64,000 nucleotides of DNA from Bhargavaea ullalensis (lineage in GTDB: Bacteria; Bacillota; Bacilli; Bacillales_A; Planococcaceae). The notes below the pieces were generated by a model. It had not been told where the DNA came from, did not search any database, and saw only the letters and a program-made list of their open reading frames with translations. The stretch lies in assembly GCF_040545425.1 (NCBI RefSeq), contig NZ_JBEPLW010000001.1; one strand, given 5' to 3'. Shown here piece by piece: positions 17,418 through 26,701 of this stretch (position 1 is its first letter; the number at the start of each line of letters is the position of its first letter). The translations under genes and the position numbers were made by a program.

Positions 17418-18191
17418 ATGAGAAAGCTGATGAACGCGGCGGCGTGTGTCCTGTTTCTGCTTGCGGGCTGCGGAAGCCAGGGCGCCGCGGAAGAAAAAGA
17501 GGAGCTGCGCATTTCGGCCGCGGCCAGCCTGGCGGAAGTAATGGCCGAGCTGGAGCCCGGGTTCAAGGAATCCCATCCCGGGGTGAAGCTTGTCGTGAAC
17601 TACGGCTCATCCACGAAGCTGCGGGCACAGATGGAGCAGGGTGCCCCGTTTGACCTGTTCCTGTCGGCGAGCGAAGAAGACATCGACAAAATGGCGGCAG
17701 ACGGCCTGGTCGACCCGGACAGCATCCGGGTGTTCGCCGGAAATAAACTCGTGCTGGCCACCGCGGGGGAAGCGGACGGAAGCACGCCGGCAGAAAAGCT
17801 CCTGCTGGAGTCGGAAGGGAAAATCGCGGTCGGCGATCCCGACAGTGTGCCGGTCGGAAAGTACACGAAAGAGTCGCTCAGGGAGCTCGGCATCTGGGAT
17901 GAACTGGACCGCCGGCTCGTCTTCGGAAAAGACGCGCGCCAGGTGCTGTCTTATGTGGAAAGCGGCAATGCGGAATACGGCATCCTTTATTCTTCGGACG
18001 CCTTCATCTCGAAAAAGGCGCATGTGGCGGGGGAACTGCCTGAGGGAGACACGCCGATCCGCTATCCGGCGGCCATCGCGAAGAAGACGGAGTTGAAGGC
18101 CGAGGCGGAAGATTTCCTTGAACTCCTGACGGGCGGGCAGGGCAGGCAGTCCATCGAAGACTACGGCTTCACCGTGCCGGACGGGGAATGA
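17418..18191 (+). CDS. modA: molybdate ABC transporter substrate-binding lipoprotein
   Basis: A 257-residue lipoprotein. The signal peptide ends in the lipobox LLAGCG. The mature protein begins with ISAAASLAEVMAEL, the oxyanion-binding start of ModA, and contains VNYGSSTKLRAQMEQGAPFDLF, also typical. It captures molybdate outside the membrane for ModBC. GGAAGGAAG-like sequence precedes ATG 17418. Its stop overlaps the modB start. It supplies Mo for the cofactor used by the nitrate reductase encoded next. Confidence 0.95.
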   Translation: MRKLMNAAACVLFLLAGCGSQGAAEEKEELRISAAASLAEVMAELEPGFKESHPGVKLVVNYGSSTKLRAQMEQGAPFDLFLSASEEDIDKMAADGLVDPDSIRVFAGNKLVLATAGEADGSTPAEKLLLESEGKIAVGDPDSVPVGKYTKESLRELGIWDELDRRLVFGKDARQVLSYVESGNAEYGILYSSDAFISKKAHVAGELPEGDTPIRYPAAIAKKTELKAEAEDFLELLTGGQGRQSIEDYGFTVPDGE

Positions 18192-18874
18192 TGGGCATTC
18201 CGGACCTTTCGCCGCTCGCGCTGTCGCTGCGGGTCGCCGTCCTGTCGACGGTGCTCGTCTTTCTTTTTGGAACTGCGCTCGCCCGTTTTCTGGGCCGGCG
18301 GGACTTTCCCGGAAAAAGCATCGCGGAGGCGCTCATTCTGCTGCCGCTCGTCCTTCCGCCGACCGTCGTCGGATTCGGTCTCATCATGCTGTTCGGCCTC
18401 AACGGACCGGTCGGCCGGCTGCTTGAAGACTGGTTCGGCATCCGGATTGTCTTCACATGGGTCGGCGCGGTGATCGCTTCATTCGTTGTCTCGCTTCCTC
18501 TGATGTACCAGAGCGCGCAGGGCGCGTTCGAAAAAGTTGACCCCCGCTGGGAAGACGTGGCCCGCACGATGGGCGTCGGCGAATGGCGCATTTTCCGGAC
18601 AGTGACTTTCCCGCTCGCCTGGCCGGGCATCCTTGCCGGACTTGTGCTCGCCTTCGCCCGGGGGCTCGGCGAATTCGGCGCCACGCTCATGATCGCCGGC
18701 TTCATCCCCGGTGAAACGGTGACCGTTCCGCTCGCGATCTACTTTTCCTATGAAGCGGGCCGGACGGGAGAAGCCGCGTTCTGGGTCGTGCTCATCACGC
18801 TGCTCGGACTCGCAGCGATCACCTGGCTGAACGGCCGCCGCAGGAAAACCGCCCGTCTCAGGGGAAGGGAATGA
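18188..18874 (+). CDS. modB: molybdate ABC transporter permease
   Basis: A 228-residue inner-membrane permease with five or six membrane segments. The EAA loop reads EDVARTMGVGEWRIFRTVTF followed by PLAWPGILAGLVLAFARGLGEFGATLM, the classical ModB ending. It starts at ATG 18188 (ATGATG), overlapping modA, and its stop overlaps modC by four bases. Confidence 0.95.
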   Translation: MMGIPDLSPLALSLRVAVLSTVLVFLFGTALARFLGRRDFPGKSIAEALILLPLVLPPTVVGFGLIMLFGLNGPVGRLLEDWFGIRIVFTWVGAVIASFVVSLPLMYQSAQGAFEKVDPRWEDVARTMGVGEWRIFRTVTFPLAWPGILAGLVLAFARGLGEFGATLMIAGFIPGETVTVPLAIYFSYEAGRTGEAAFWVVLITLLGLAAITWLNGRRRKTARLRGRE

Positions 18875-19530
18875 ACGAAATGCTCAAAGCGGTGTTCAAC
18901 AAAAAACTGCCGGATTTCGAACTGGCAGCGGACTTTTCGATGGACCGGGAAATCGTCGCCATCGTCGGCCCGTCCGGTTCGGGCAAGACGACGTTCCTGA
19001 ACTGCCTCGCCGGCATTGCCGACCCGGACGCCGGCACGATTGTCCTGGACGGCCGGACACTCTTCGGGAAAGGCCGGACGGTGAAGATCCGGGACCGGCA
19101 GGTCGGCTACCTGTTCCAGGACTATGCGCTGTTCCCGCATATGACCGTCCGCGGCAACATCCTGTTCGGCCTGCCCGGCAAGCCCGAACCCCCGCATGTC
19201 ACCGAGCTCACCGGCCTGCTCGGCATCCGCGGCCTGCTCGGCAAATACCCCCGCGAAATTTCCGGGGGAGAAAAGCAGCGGACCGCACTTGTCCGTGCGC
19301 TGGCCATGAAGCCGCGGCTCCTGCTGCTGGACGAGCCGTTTTCCGCGCTCGACGATGCGACGAGGATCAAGTGCCGCGAAGAACTGATGCGCATTCATGC
19401 AGACTGGAAGATCCCCGTCCTCCTGGTCACCCACAGCATGGATGAAGCCCGCAGGGTCGCCACGCGCATCGTCAAAATCGAAAAAGGCCGGATGGATGAA
19501 CTCCCGGCCGGTCCCGCTCTCCTTTCATGA
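18871..19530 (+). CDS. modC: molybdate ABC transporter ATP-binding protein
   Basis: A 219-residue ATPase with Walker A GPSGSGKT, Q-loop LFQDYALFPHMTV, signature ISGGEKQR, Walker B LLLLDEPFSALD and H-loop VTHSMDEA. It lacks the C-terminal Mop/TOBE regulatory domain of the longer (~350 residue) ModC proteins. Coupled to modB by a four-base overlap. A terminator overlaps its 3' end. Confidence 0.93.
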   Translation: MNEMLKAVFNKKLPDFELAADFSMDREIVAIVGPSGSGKTTFLNCLAGIADPDAGTIVLDGRTLFGKGRTVKIRDRQVGYLFQDYALFPHMTVRGNILFGLPGKPEPPHVTELTGLLGIRGLLGKYPREISGGEKQRTALVRALAMKPRLLLLDEPFSALDDATRIKCREELMRIHADWKIPVLLVTHSMDEARRVATRIVKIEKGRMDELPAGPALLS

Positions 19531-19548
19531 GGAGGGCGTTTTTATTTT
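19515..19548 (+). terminator. modABC terminator
   Basis: CGCTCTCCT-ttcatg-AGGAGGGCG followed by TTTTTATTTT. The left arm lies inside the last modC codons. Confidence 0.8.
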
Positions 19549-19563
19549 CCGAAAAGCCCGAAC

Positions 19564-19599
19564 GAGGGAATTCCCGAACGCTAATAGGTCATTCCCTAA
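19564..19599. promoter_or_regulatory. two candidate NreC boxes upstream of narG
   Basis: GGG-AATT-CCC (19566-19575) and TAGGT-CATT-CCCTA (19585-19598), centres 21 bp apart; the second has one mismatch from a perfect palindrome. A CATAAT -10 lies near 19623 with no consensus -35, as expected for an activator-dependent promoter. Confidence 0.68.
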
Positions 19600-19694
19600 T
19601 GGGACGAAGAAATTAGAAACTTCATAATAGAATCATCCAAACTAGGAGAATTGGCGATTCTCGAAGCTTTGCCTGCCTAACAAAGGAGTGTCGA

Positions 19695-22600
19695 ATGATG
19701 AAAAAGAGAAGATATGGGCTCAACTTCCTCAAGCCGGTCGAGAGCTATTCGGGGAACTGGTCGATCCTGGAGGCGAAAAGCCGGGACTGGGAGAACATGT
19801 ACCGCCAGCGCTGGTCCCATGACAAAGTCGTCCGGACGACGCACGGCGTCAACTGCACGGGCTCCTGCAGCTGGAAGGTGTTCGTGAAAAACGGCATCAT
19901 CACATGGGAGAACCAGCAGATCGACTATCCGTCCTGCGGCCCCGACATGCCGGAGTTCGAACCGCGCGGCTGCCCGCGCGGCGCGACGTTCTCCTGGTAT
20001 GAGTACAGCCCGCTCCGCGTGAAGTACCCGTACATGCGCGGCAAGCTCTGGCGGCTCTGGCGCGACGCGCTCGAAGAACACGGCGGTCATCCGATCAATG
20101 CGTGGGCAAGCATCGTCGAGGATCCCGAAAAGTCCCGCTCCTACAAACGGGCGCGCGGCAAGGGGGGCTTCGTGCGCGTCAGCTGGGAAGACACGCTCCG
20201 GCTCATTTCGGCGCAGCTCATCTACACGATCCGCAAATACGGCCCGGACCGGATCGCCGGCTTCACGCCGATCCCGGCGATGTCGATGATCAGCTACGCA
20301 TCGGGCGCCCGCTTCATTTCCCTGCTCGGCGGGCAAATGCTGAGCTTCTACGACTGGTATGCGGACCTTCCGCCGTCCTCGCCGCAGATCTGGGGCGAAC
20401 AGACCGACGTGCCGGAGTCGTCCGACTGGTACAATGCCGGCTACCTCATGATGTGGGGCTCGAATGTGCCGCTCACCCGGACGCCGGACGCCCACTTCAT
20501 GACCGAAGTGCGCTACAAGGGCACGAAAGTCGTGTCTGTTGCGCCCGACCTTGCGATCAACGTCAAGTTCGCCGACAACTGGCTCGCCCCGAACCCGGGG
20601 ACGGACGCCGCGCTCGCACAGGCGATGACGCACGTCATCCTCGATGAGTTCTACCAGAAGCGCAAAGAAAAGATGTTCATCGATTATGCCAAGCAATACA
20701 CCGACATGCCATTCCTCATCCTGCTCGACCCGCACGAAGATGCACTCAAGGGAGGCAGGTTCCTCCGGGCGAGCGACCTTGGACAAGACACCGGAAATGC
20801 CGAGTGGAAGCCGGTCATCTTCGACGAAGCGGCGGACGAGATGGTCGTTCCGAACGGGACTGTCGGCCAGCGTTGGGAGAAAGACGGCAAGTGGAACCTG
20901 ATCCTCGACAAGGAAGACGGCACGCGCATCGAGCCGGCGCTGTCCGTCGAGGGCCACGGCGAGGAATGGAAGGAAATCGTCTTCCCGTATTTCGACGAAT
21001 CCGGCGACGGCACATTCCGCCGTGTCATCCCGGCACGCAAAGTCCGGCTCGCCGACGGCACGGAGCAATACGCCGCAACCGTCTATGACCTGATGATGAG
21101 CCAGTACGGCGTTGCGCGCACGGACAGCCCCTACAACGCCAAGGGATATGACGACGCCGACTCCCACTATACACCGGCGTGGCAGGAAAAGATCACGACC
21201 GTCAAGGCTTCCGTCGTGACGCAGATCGCGCGTGAATTCGCCCAGAACTCGCTCGATACGGGCGGCCGTTCGATGATCATCATGGGCGCGGGCATCAACC
21301 ACTGGTTCAACTCGGACACGATCTACCGCTCGATCCTGAACCTCGTGCTCCTGACCGCGTCGCAGGGCGTCAACGGCGGCGGCTGGGCACACTACGTGGG
21401 CCAGGAAAAGTGCCGCCCGATCGAAGGGTGGTCGTCGATTGCATTTGCAAAAGACTGGCAGGGCCCGGCACGCCTGCAGAACGGGACGTCGTTCTTCTAC
21501 TTTGCGACCGACCAGTGGAGATACGAGGAGCGGGGCACCGATACGCTGAAGTCGCCGCTTGCCGGCGAGCTTGACTACCAGCACCCGGCCGACTACAACG
21601 TCCTCGCCGCCCGGCTCGGCTGGCTGCCGTCCTACCCGCAGTTTGATAAAAACAGCCTGCTGTTCGCCGAAGAGGCCGCCCGGGAAGGGAAAGAGACAAA
21701 TGAAGAAATCGTCGAGCGTGCCGCCGAGGAGATCCGTTCGCGCAAGACGAAGTTCTCAATCGAAGATCCGGGCGCACCGGAAAACTTCCCCCGTTCGCTG
21801 TTCGTCTGGCGCTCGAACCTGATTTCCAGTTCGGCAAAAGGACAGGAATACTTCATGAAGCACCTGCTCGGCTCGCAGGACGCCATGTTTGCGCGTCCGA
21901 ATGAAAAGGACAAGCCGGAGGAAATCGTGTGGCGGGAAGACGTCGAAGGCAAGCTCGACCTGCTCGTTTCGATCGACTTCCGGATGACGACGACGCCGCT
22001 CACATCGGACATCGTCCTGCCGGCGGCCACCTGGTATGAAAAGACGGACCTGTCCTCGACCGACATGCACCCGTTCGTCCATCCGTTCAACCCGGCGGTG
22101 AACCCGCTATGGGAGTCGAGGACCGACTGGGATACGTTCCGTCAGTTGTCCGCGGTATTCTCGGAAATGGCGAAAACCCATCTGCCGGGCGTCTACAAGG
22201 ACCTTGTCAGTTCTCCGCTCGCCCACGACTCGGCTAGCGAAATCTCACAGCCGTTCGGACTCGTCAAAGACTGGGCAAAGGGGGAGACGGAAGCGGTCGT
22301 CGGCAAGACGATGCCGAATCTGAGCATCGTGGAGCGGGACTACACGAAGATCCACGACAAGTACGTGACGCTCGGACCGAACATGTCCGTCGGGAAGACC
22401 GGCGCGCATGGCGTCAGCTTCTCCGTGGCGGAGGAGTACGAGGAACTGAAGCGCATCAACGGCGTGTTCGTCGATGAATCGATCAAAAGCGGACTGCCGA
22501 AAATCGAGACGGCCCGCCAGGCGGCCAATGCGGTGCTCCATCTGTCTTCCGCCACAAACGGCGGCGTCTCGCAGAAAGCGTACAAGGAAGCGGAAAAGAT

Positions 22601-23378
22601 GTCCGGAGTCGAACTCGCCGACATTTCCGCGGACCGGGCAGCGGAACGGATCACCTTCCAGAGCATCACCGCACAGCCGCGGGAAGTGATCCCGACGCCG
22701 GTGTTCAGCGGGTCCAACAAATCCGGCCGCCGCTACTCGCCGTTCACGACGAACATCGAGCGGCTCGTGCCGTTCCGGACACTCACCGGGCGCCAGCATT
22801 TCTACATCGACCATGAAATCTTCCTGCAGTACGGCGAGGCACTGCCGGTGTACAAGCCGACGCTGCCGCCGATGGTGTTCGGCGCAGGGGACAAGGAAGT
22901 GAAGGGCGGCCACGACTCGCTCGTCCTCCGCTACCTGACCCCTCACGGCAAGTGGAGCTTCCACTCGATGTACCAGGACAATCAGCACATGCTCACGCTG
23001 TTCAGGGGCGGCCCGGTCGTCTGGCTGAACAATGACGACGCGGGCGCACACGGCATCAGCGACAACGACTGGATCGAAGTGTACAACCGGAACGGCGTGC
23101 TGGCGGCGAGAGCCGTCGTCAGCCACCGGATCCCGCGCGGTACGATGCTTGCCTACCACGCGCAGGACCGGCATATCCAGACGCCGGGGTCCGACCTCAC
23201 GGACACGCGCGGGGGCAGCCATAACGCCCCGACGCGCATCCATATGAAACCGACCCAGATGGTCGGGGGCTATGCCCAGCTGAGCTACGGATTCAACTAC
23301 TACGGACCGATCGGGAACCAGCGGGATGAATACGTGATGATCCGCAAGACGAAGGAGGTCAACTGGCTTGAAGATTAA
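19695..23378 (+). CDS. narG: respiratory nitrate reductase alpha subunit
   Basis: A 1227-residue Mo-bisMGD catalytic subunit of the membrane-bound cytoplasm-facing enzyme. It reduces nitrate to nitrite with quinol electrons delivered through NarI and NarH. The N-terminal FS0 [4Fe-4S] ligands are in THGVNCTGSCSW and PRGCPRGATF. The length is normal for the family. A molybdopterin dinucleotide-binding domain is at the C-terminus (GGSHNAPTRIHMKPTQMVGG). There is no Tat signal, as usual in Gram-positives. The start ATG 19695 (ATGATG) follows AAAGGAG. It overlaps narH by 11 bases. Confidence 0.98.
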   Translation: MMKKRRYGLNFLKPVESYSGNWSILEAKSRDWENMYRQRWSHDKVVRTTHGVNCTGSCSWKVFVKNGIITWENQQIDYPSCGPDMPEFEPRGCPRGATFSWYEYSPLRVKYPYMRGKLWRLWRDALEEHGGHPINAWASIVEDPEKSRSYKRARGKGGFVRVSWEDTLRLISAQLIYTIRKYGPDRIAGFTPIPAMSMISYASGARFISLLGGQMLSFYDWYADLPPSSPQIWGEQTDVPESSDWYNAGYLMMWGSNVPLTRTPDAHFMTEVRYKGTKVVSVAPDLAINVKFADNWLAPNPGTDAALAQAMTHVILDEFYQKRKEKMFIDYAKQYTDMPFLILLDPHEDALKGGRFLRASDLGQDTGNAEWKPVIFDEAADEMVVPNGTVGQRWEKDGKWNLILDKEDGTRIEPALSVEGHGEEWKEIVFPYFDESGDGTFRRVIPARKVRLADGTEQYAATVYDLMMSQYGVARTDSPYNAKGYDDADSHYTPAWQEKITTVKASVVTQIAREFAQNSLDTGGRSMIIMGAGINHWFNSDTIYRSILNLVLLTASQGVNGGGWAHYVGQEKCRPIEGWSSIAFAKDWQGPARLQNGTSFFYFATDQWRYEERGTDTLKSPLAGELDYQHPADYNVLAARLGWLPSYPQFDKNSLLFAEEAAREGKETNEEIVERAAEEIRSRKTKFSIEDPGAPENFPRSLFVWRSNLISSSAKGQEYFMKHLLGSQDAMFARPNEKDKPEEIVWREDVEGKLDLLVSIDFRMTTTPLTSDIVLPAATWYEKTDLSSTDMHPFVHPFNPAVNPLWESRTDWDTFRQLSAVFSEMAKTHLPGVYKDLVSSPLAHDSASEISQPFGLVKDWAKGETEAVVGKTMPNLSIVERDYTKIHDKYVTLGPNMSVGKTGAHGVSFSVAEEYEELKRINGVFVDESIKSGLPKIETARQAANAVLHLSSATNGGVSQKAYKEAEKMSGVELADISADRAAERITFQSITAQPREVIPTPVFSGSNKSGRRYSPFTTNIERLVPFRTLTGRQHFYIDHEIFLQYGEALPVYKPTLPPMVFGAGDKEVKGGHDSLVLRYLTPHGKWSFHSMYQDNQHMLTLFRGGPVVWLNNDDAGAHGISDNDWIEVYNRNGVLAARAVVSHRIPRGTMLAYHAQDRHIQTPGSDLTDTRGGSHNAPTRIHMKPTQMVGGYAQLSYGFNYYGPIGNQRDEYVMIRKTKEVNWLED

Positions 23379-24948
23379 AGCACAGATTGCCATGGTGATG
23401 AACCTGGACAAATGCATCGGATGCCACACATGCAGCGTCACGTGCAAAACGGCCTGGACGAACCGCAAAGGCGCTGAGTACATGTGGTTCAACAACGTGG
23501 AAACAAGGCCGGGCGTCGGCTATCCGAAGAGATGGGAAGATCAGGAACTGTACAAGGGCGGCTGGCAGATGCGCAAAGGGAACCTGGAGCTGAAATCCGG
23601 GAACCGGCTGTCGAAGATCGCCCTAGGGAAGATCTTCTACAACCCCGACATGCCGGAGATGCGCGATTACTATGAACCGTGGACCTATAACTATGAGCAT
23701 CTGACGACGGCACCGGAAAGCGAGCATCCGCCGGTCGCGCGCGCCTACTCGACCGTGACGGGCGAAAAGATGGATCTGGAGTGGGGGCCGAACTGGGAGG
23801 ATGACCTGGCCGGTGGCACGGTCACCGGACCAATGGACCCGAACATCCAGAAAATCGAGGAAGAGATCAAGTTCAACTTTGAAAAGTCGTTCATGATTTA
23901 TCTGCCGCGACTCTGCGAGCACTGTCTGAATCCGAGCTGCGTCGCGTCCTGCCCGGCAGGCGCGATCTACAAGCGGGACGAGGACGGCATCGTGCTCGTC
24001 GACCAGGAAGCGTGCCGGAGCTGGCGGTACTGCACGACCGGCTGCCCGTACAAGAAGGTCTACTTCAACTGGCAGACGAACAAAGCCGAGAAATGCACGT
24101 TCTGCTTCCCGAGGATCGAAGAAGGCCTCCCGACGGTCTGCTCCGAGACCTGCACGGGCCGCATCCGCTACCTCGGCGTCCTTCTGTATGACGCCGACCG
24201 GGTGCTCGAAGCGGCATCGACGCCGGACGAAAAGGACCTGTACAAGGCGCAGTGCGACCTGTTCATGGATCCGTTCGACCCTGAAGTGATCGAGCAGGCC
24301 CGCCGAGACGGCATCGCCGAAGACTGGATCGAGGCCGCCCAGAACTCGCCGGTCTACCAGCTCGCGATCGAGCATCAGCTCGCCTTCCCGCTGCACCCGG
24401 AATACCGGACGCTGCCGATGGTCTGGTACGTGCCGCCGCTGTCGCCGATCATGAACTACTTTGAAGGCAAGGACTCGATCAAGAATCCGGACATGATCTT
24501 CCCTGCGATCGAAGAGATGCGCACGCCGGTCCAATACTTGGCGAACATGCTGACGGCCGGCGACACGCAGACGGTGAAGGAATCCCTCCAGCGCATGGCG
24601 ATGATGCGCCAGTATATGCGCGCCCTTTCCTCGGGCAAGGAGTTCGACGAATCCCGCCTTGAGCGGGTCGGCCTGACGGCGGAGCAGACCGAGCGGATGT
24701 ACCGGCTGCTCGCAATCGCCAAGTATGAAGACCGGTTCGTCATCCCGACGTCGCACAAAGAAGACCAGAACTCCTACAGCGCACAGGGGTCGGCGGGCTT
24801 CGGAAGCGACACGATGGGCCTCGGCCAGATGGGCACGGGGGGAGCCGGCTGCGATGGCTGCGGACCGGCGAGCCCGGCGGGAACCACGATGAAGACCGGC
24901 AAGGAAATCTACGAAGAGAACTTCTACGGGGGAATCTGGCGTGATTGA
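23368..24948 (+). CDS. narH: respiratory nitrate reductase beta subunit
   Basis: A 526-residue electron-transfer subunit with four Fe-S clusters. Cysteine groups: CIGCHTCSVTCKTAW, CEHCLNPSCVASCPAG, CRSWRYCTTGCPYKK (Trp in place of one Cys gives the [3Fe-4S] cluster) and KCTFC...CSETC. Translation starts at TTG 23368 after GAAGGAGG, inside the end of narG. The C-terminal tail has a Cys pair (GGAGCDGCGPASP) beyond the usual end, of unknown role. Its stop overlaps narJ. Confidence 0.98.
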   Translation: MKIKAQIAMVMNLDKCIGCHTCSVTCKTAWTNRKGAEYMWFNNVETRPGVGYPKRWEDQELYKGGWQMRKGNLELKSGNRLSKIALGKIFYNPDMPEMRDYYEPWTYNYEHLTTAPESEHPPVARAYSTVTGEKMDLEWGPNWEDDLAGGTVTGPMDPNIQKIEEEIKFNFEKSFMIYLPRLCEHCLNPSCVASCPAGAIYKRDEDGIVLVDQEACRSWRYCTTGCPYKKVYFNWQTNKAEKCTFCFPRIEEGLPTVCSETCTGRIRYLGVLLYDADRVLEAASTPDEKDLYKAQCDLFMDPFDPEVIEQARRDGIAEDWIEAAQNSPVYQLAIEHQLAFPLHPEYRTLPMVWYVPPLSPIMNYFEGKDSIKNPDMIFPAIEEMRTPVQYLANMLTAGDTQTVKESLQRMAMMRQYMRALSSGKEFDESRLERVGLTAEQTERMYRLLAIAKYEDRFVIPTSHKEDQNSYSAQGSAGFGSDTMGLGQMGTGGAGCDGCGPASPAGTTMKTGKEIYEENFYGGIWRD

Positions 24949-25516
24949 TCACCGGAAGCTGTATACGTATAAAGAGTCGTTCGGCTTTTTCGCAGACCAG
25001 CTCATCTGGCCGGAAAACCAGGACTTCAGCCGGGAAACGATCGAGGCGGTGTTCGGGGCGGATCATCCCGCCCGGCACCATGTCCTCGAATTCGGTGCCC
25101 TCATGGAGCCATTTGATGGGGACGAGATCCAGGAGATGTACACGGCCACGTTTGACTTCGAAAAGGACTGCGCCCTCTACATGACCTGGTTCAAATTCGA
25201 AGATGCCCGCGAGCGGGGGCAGATGCTGGCCAAGCTCAAGGTGCTTTATGAAATGTACGGGCTGGAAATGCCGGACGAGGAGCTGTCGGATTACCTGCCG
25301 ATCATCCTGGAATTCCTGTATGCAGCAGAGTGGCTCGGCGACCCTCGGACACCGGACAGTTTCCGGATTTTGATGGCGGTCCTGGAAGACGGGACCTACC
25401 ATCTCGTAAAAGCGCTTGAAAAGGAGGAAAGTCCGTATTTCCATCTCGTGAAGGGACTGCGGGAAACCTTCAAAGCTTGTATAGAACAGGAGGCGCCGGC
25501 TCATGAGCATGGGTGA
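24941..25516 (+). CDS. narJ: nitrate reductase assembly chaperone
   Basis: A 191-residue helical chaperone of the NarJ/TorD family that holds apo-NarGH during Mo-cofactor insertion and membrane docking. It reads from GTG 24941, eight bases before the narH stop. Conserved features include ALYMTWFKFEDARERGQMLA and YLPIILEFLYAAE. It is not part of the final enzyme. Confidence 0.94.
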   Translation: MIDHRKLYTYKESFGFFADQLIWPENQDFSRETIEAVFGADHPARHHVLEFGALMEPFDGDEIQEMYTATFDFEKDCALYMTWFKFEDARERGQMLAKLKVLYEMYGLEMPDEELSDYLPIILEFLYAAEWLGDPRTPDSFRILMAVLEDGTYHLVKALEKEESPYFHLVKGLRETFKACIEQEAPAHEHG

Positions 25517-26189
25517 TCAGTTTCTGTGGGTCATTTTCCCCTACATCTGCATCGTCATTTTCATTCTCGGCCACATTTACCGCTACCGCACCGACAAGTT
25601 CCACTGGTCGGCCAAGTCAAGCGAGTTCATCGAAAAAAAACAGCTGATGGTCGGAAGCCTGCTGTTCCACCTCGGGATCATCCCGGTCATTCTCGGCCAC
25701 ATCTCAGGGCTCGGCATTCCGAAATCCTGGCTTCACGCCTTTGGGGTCAGTGACCATCTGTACCACATCGGGGCGGTTTATATCGGCGGATTCTTCGGAT
25801 TCATCACGCTGCTCGGCATGATCATCCTGACATTCCGCCGGTACTCGATCAAAAGCGTGCGCCGGCTCAGCACGACGTCAGACCTCATCGTCAATGCACT
25901 GCTCCTGTTCATCGTGTTCATGGGGATGTATGCCACGGTCGTGACGAATGTGACGAATCCGTCATTCGACTACCGGGACACGATCTCGGTCTGGTTCCGG
26001 GACCTGTTCCTGCTGCGTCCGGACCCGTCCTATATGATGGGCGTCCCTCTGTCGTTCAAGATCCATGCGCTCACCGGATTCGCCATTTTCGCCTTTTGGC
26101 CGTTCACCCGGCTTGTCCACGTATGGAGCGTTCCCCTGTCCTATGCCGGAAGAAGTTATATCTTGTACAGAAAGCACAAGGTGAATTAA
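25503..26189 (+). CDS. narI: respiratory nitrate reductase gamma subunit (cytochrome b)
   Basis: A 228-residue membrane protein with five hydrophobic segments that oxidises menaquinol and passes electrons through two b hemes to NarH. Conserved heme-region motifs: LFHLGIIPVILGHISGLG, HIGAVYIGGFFG and KIHALTGFAIFAFWPFTRLVHVWS, with the paired His residues expected for both hemes. Start ATG 25503 follows AGGAGG and overlaps narJ by 14 bases. Confidence 0.97.
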   Translation: MSMGDQFLWVIFPYICIVIFILGHIYRYRTDKFHWSAKSSEFIEKKQLMVGSLLFHLGIIPVILGHISGLGIPKSWLHAFGVSDHLYHIGAVYIGGFFGFITLLGMIILTFRRYSIKSVRRLSTTSDLIVNALLLFIVFMGMYATVVTNVTNPSFDYRDTISVWFRDLFLLRPDPSYMMGVPLSFKIHALTGFAIFAFWPFTRLVHVWSVPLSYAGRSYILYRKHKVN

Positions 26190-26239
26190 GCTAAAGAAAG
26201 AAAACGCCGCATTTCGGGCAAAAACAGGAGAGTATTCAA

Positions 26240-26701
26240 ATGGACAATAATCTGACCTATCAGGAGCTGGTGGACGGTTTGCGCACCCGGTTTGGCTTTG
26301 ACTTCACTGCGCTAGCCGTCGAGGAGGACTCGCTGAATCAGTATGCGATCAGGTGGCGGGTCGCATCCGGCAATCTCAACAGCCGCTACAAGCGGATTGT
26401 CCTGAAGAAGGGGCGCGGCGTGGCAGGGACGGTGTACAAGACCGGCAAGCCGCTCCTCATCCAGTCGATTGACCCCGAGCGCCATGCGATCGGCCTGTTC
26501 GACTACCCGATTGTTGCTTCCGAACAGCTTACGAGCGTCGCGGCGGTGCCGCTTTGGAACGGCGGCCGGATTTCGGGCGTCGTGCTCGGGGGCTACCGCG
26601 GCGGCCGCGCGGAGTTGACCGAAGAGCAGATTGCCGCGCTCCAGGCCGCCGTGTCGGAGGGACTGCCGGGTTTTGACGGGAAGGAGCTGGTCTTCCGTTG
26701 A
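26240..26701 (+). CDS. nreA: NreA-type GAF-domain nitrate receptor
   Basis: A 153-residue single GAF domain. In Staphylococcus carnosus NreA binds nitrate and inhibits NreB phosphorylation when nitrate is absent. Position before an NreB/NreC pair, the size and the GAF pattern (LKKGRGVAGTVYKTGKPLLI, SVAAVPLWNGGRISGVVLGG) support this. ATG 26240 follows CAGGAGAG. It overlaps nreB by four bases (TTGA). Confidence 0.88.
   Translation: MDNNLTYQELVDGLRTRFGFDFTALAVEEDSLNQYAIRWRVASGNLNSRYKRIVLKKGRGVAGTVYKTGKPLLIQSIDPERHAIGLFDYPIVASEQLTSVAAVPLWNGGRISGVVLGGYRGGRAELTEEQIAALQAAVSEGLPGFDGKELVFR

Noticed and set aside
19677..21584. 635-codon minus-strand open frame opposite narG
   Set aside because: Antisense shadow of a high-GC gene. 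The composition is Arg/His/Val-rich with no domain, and narG is certain.
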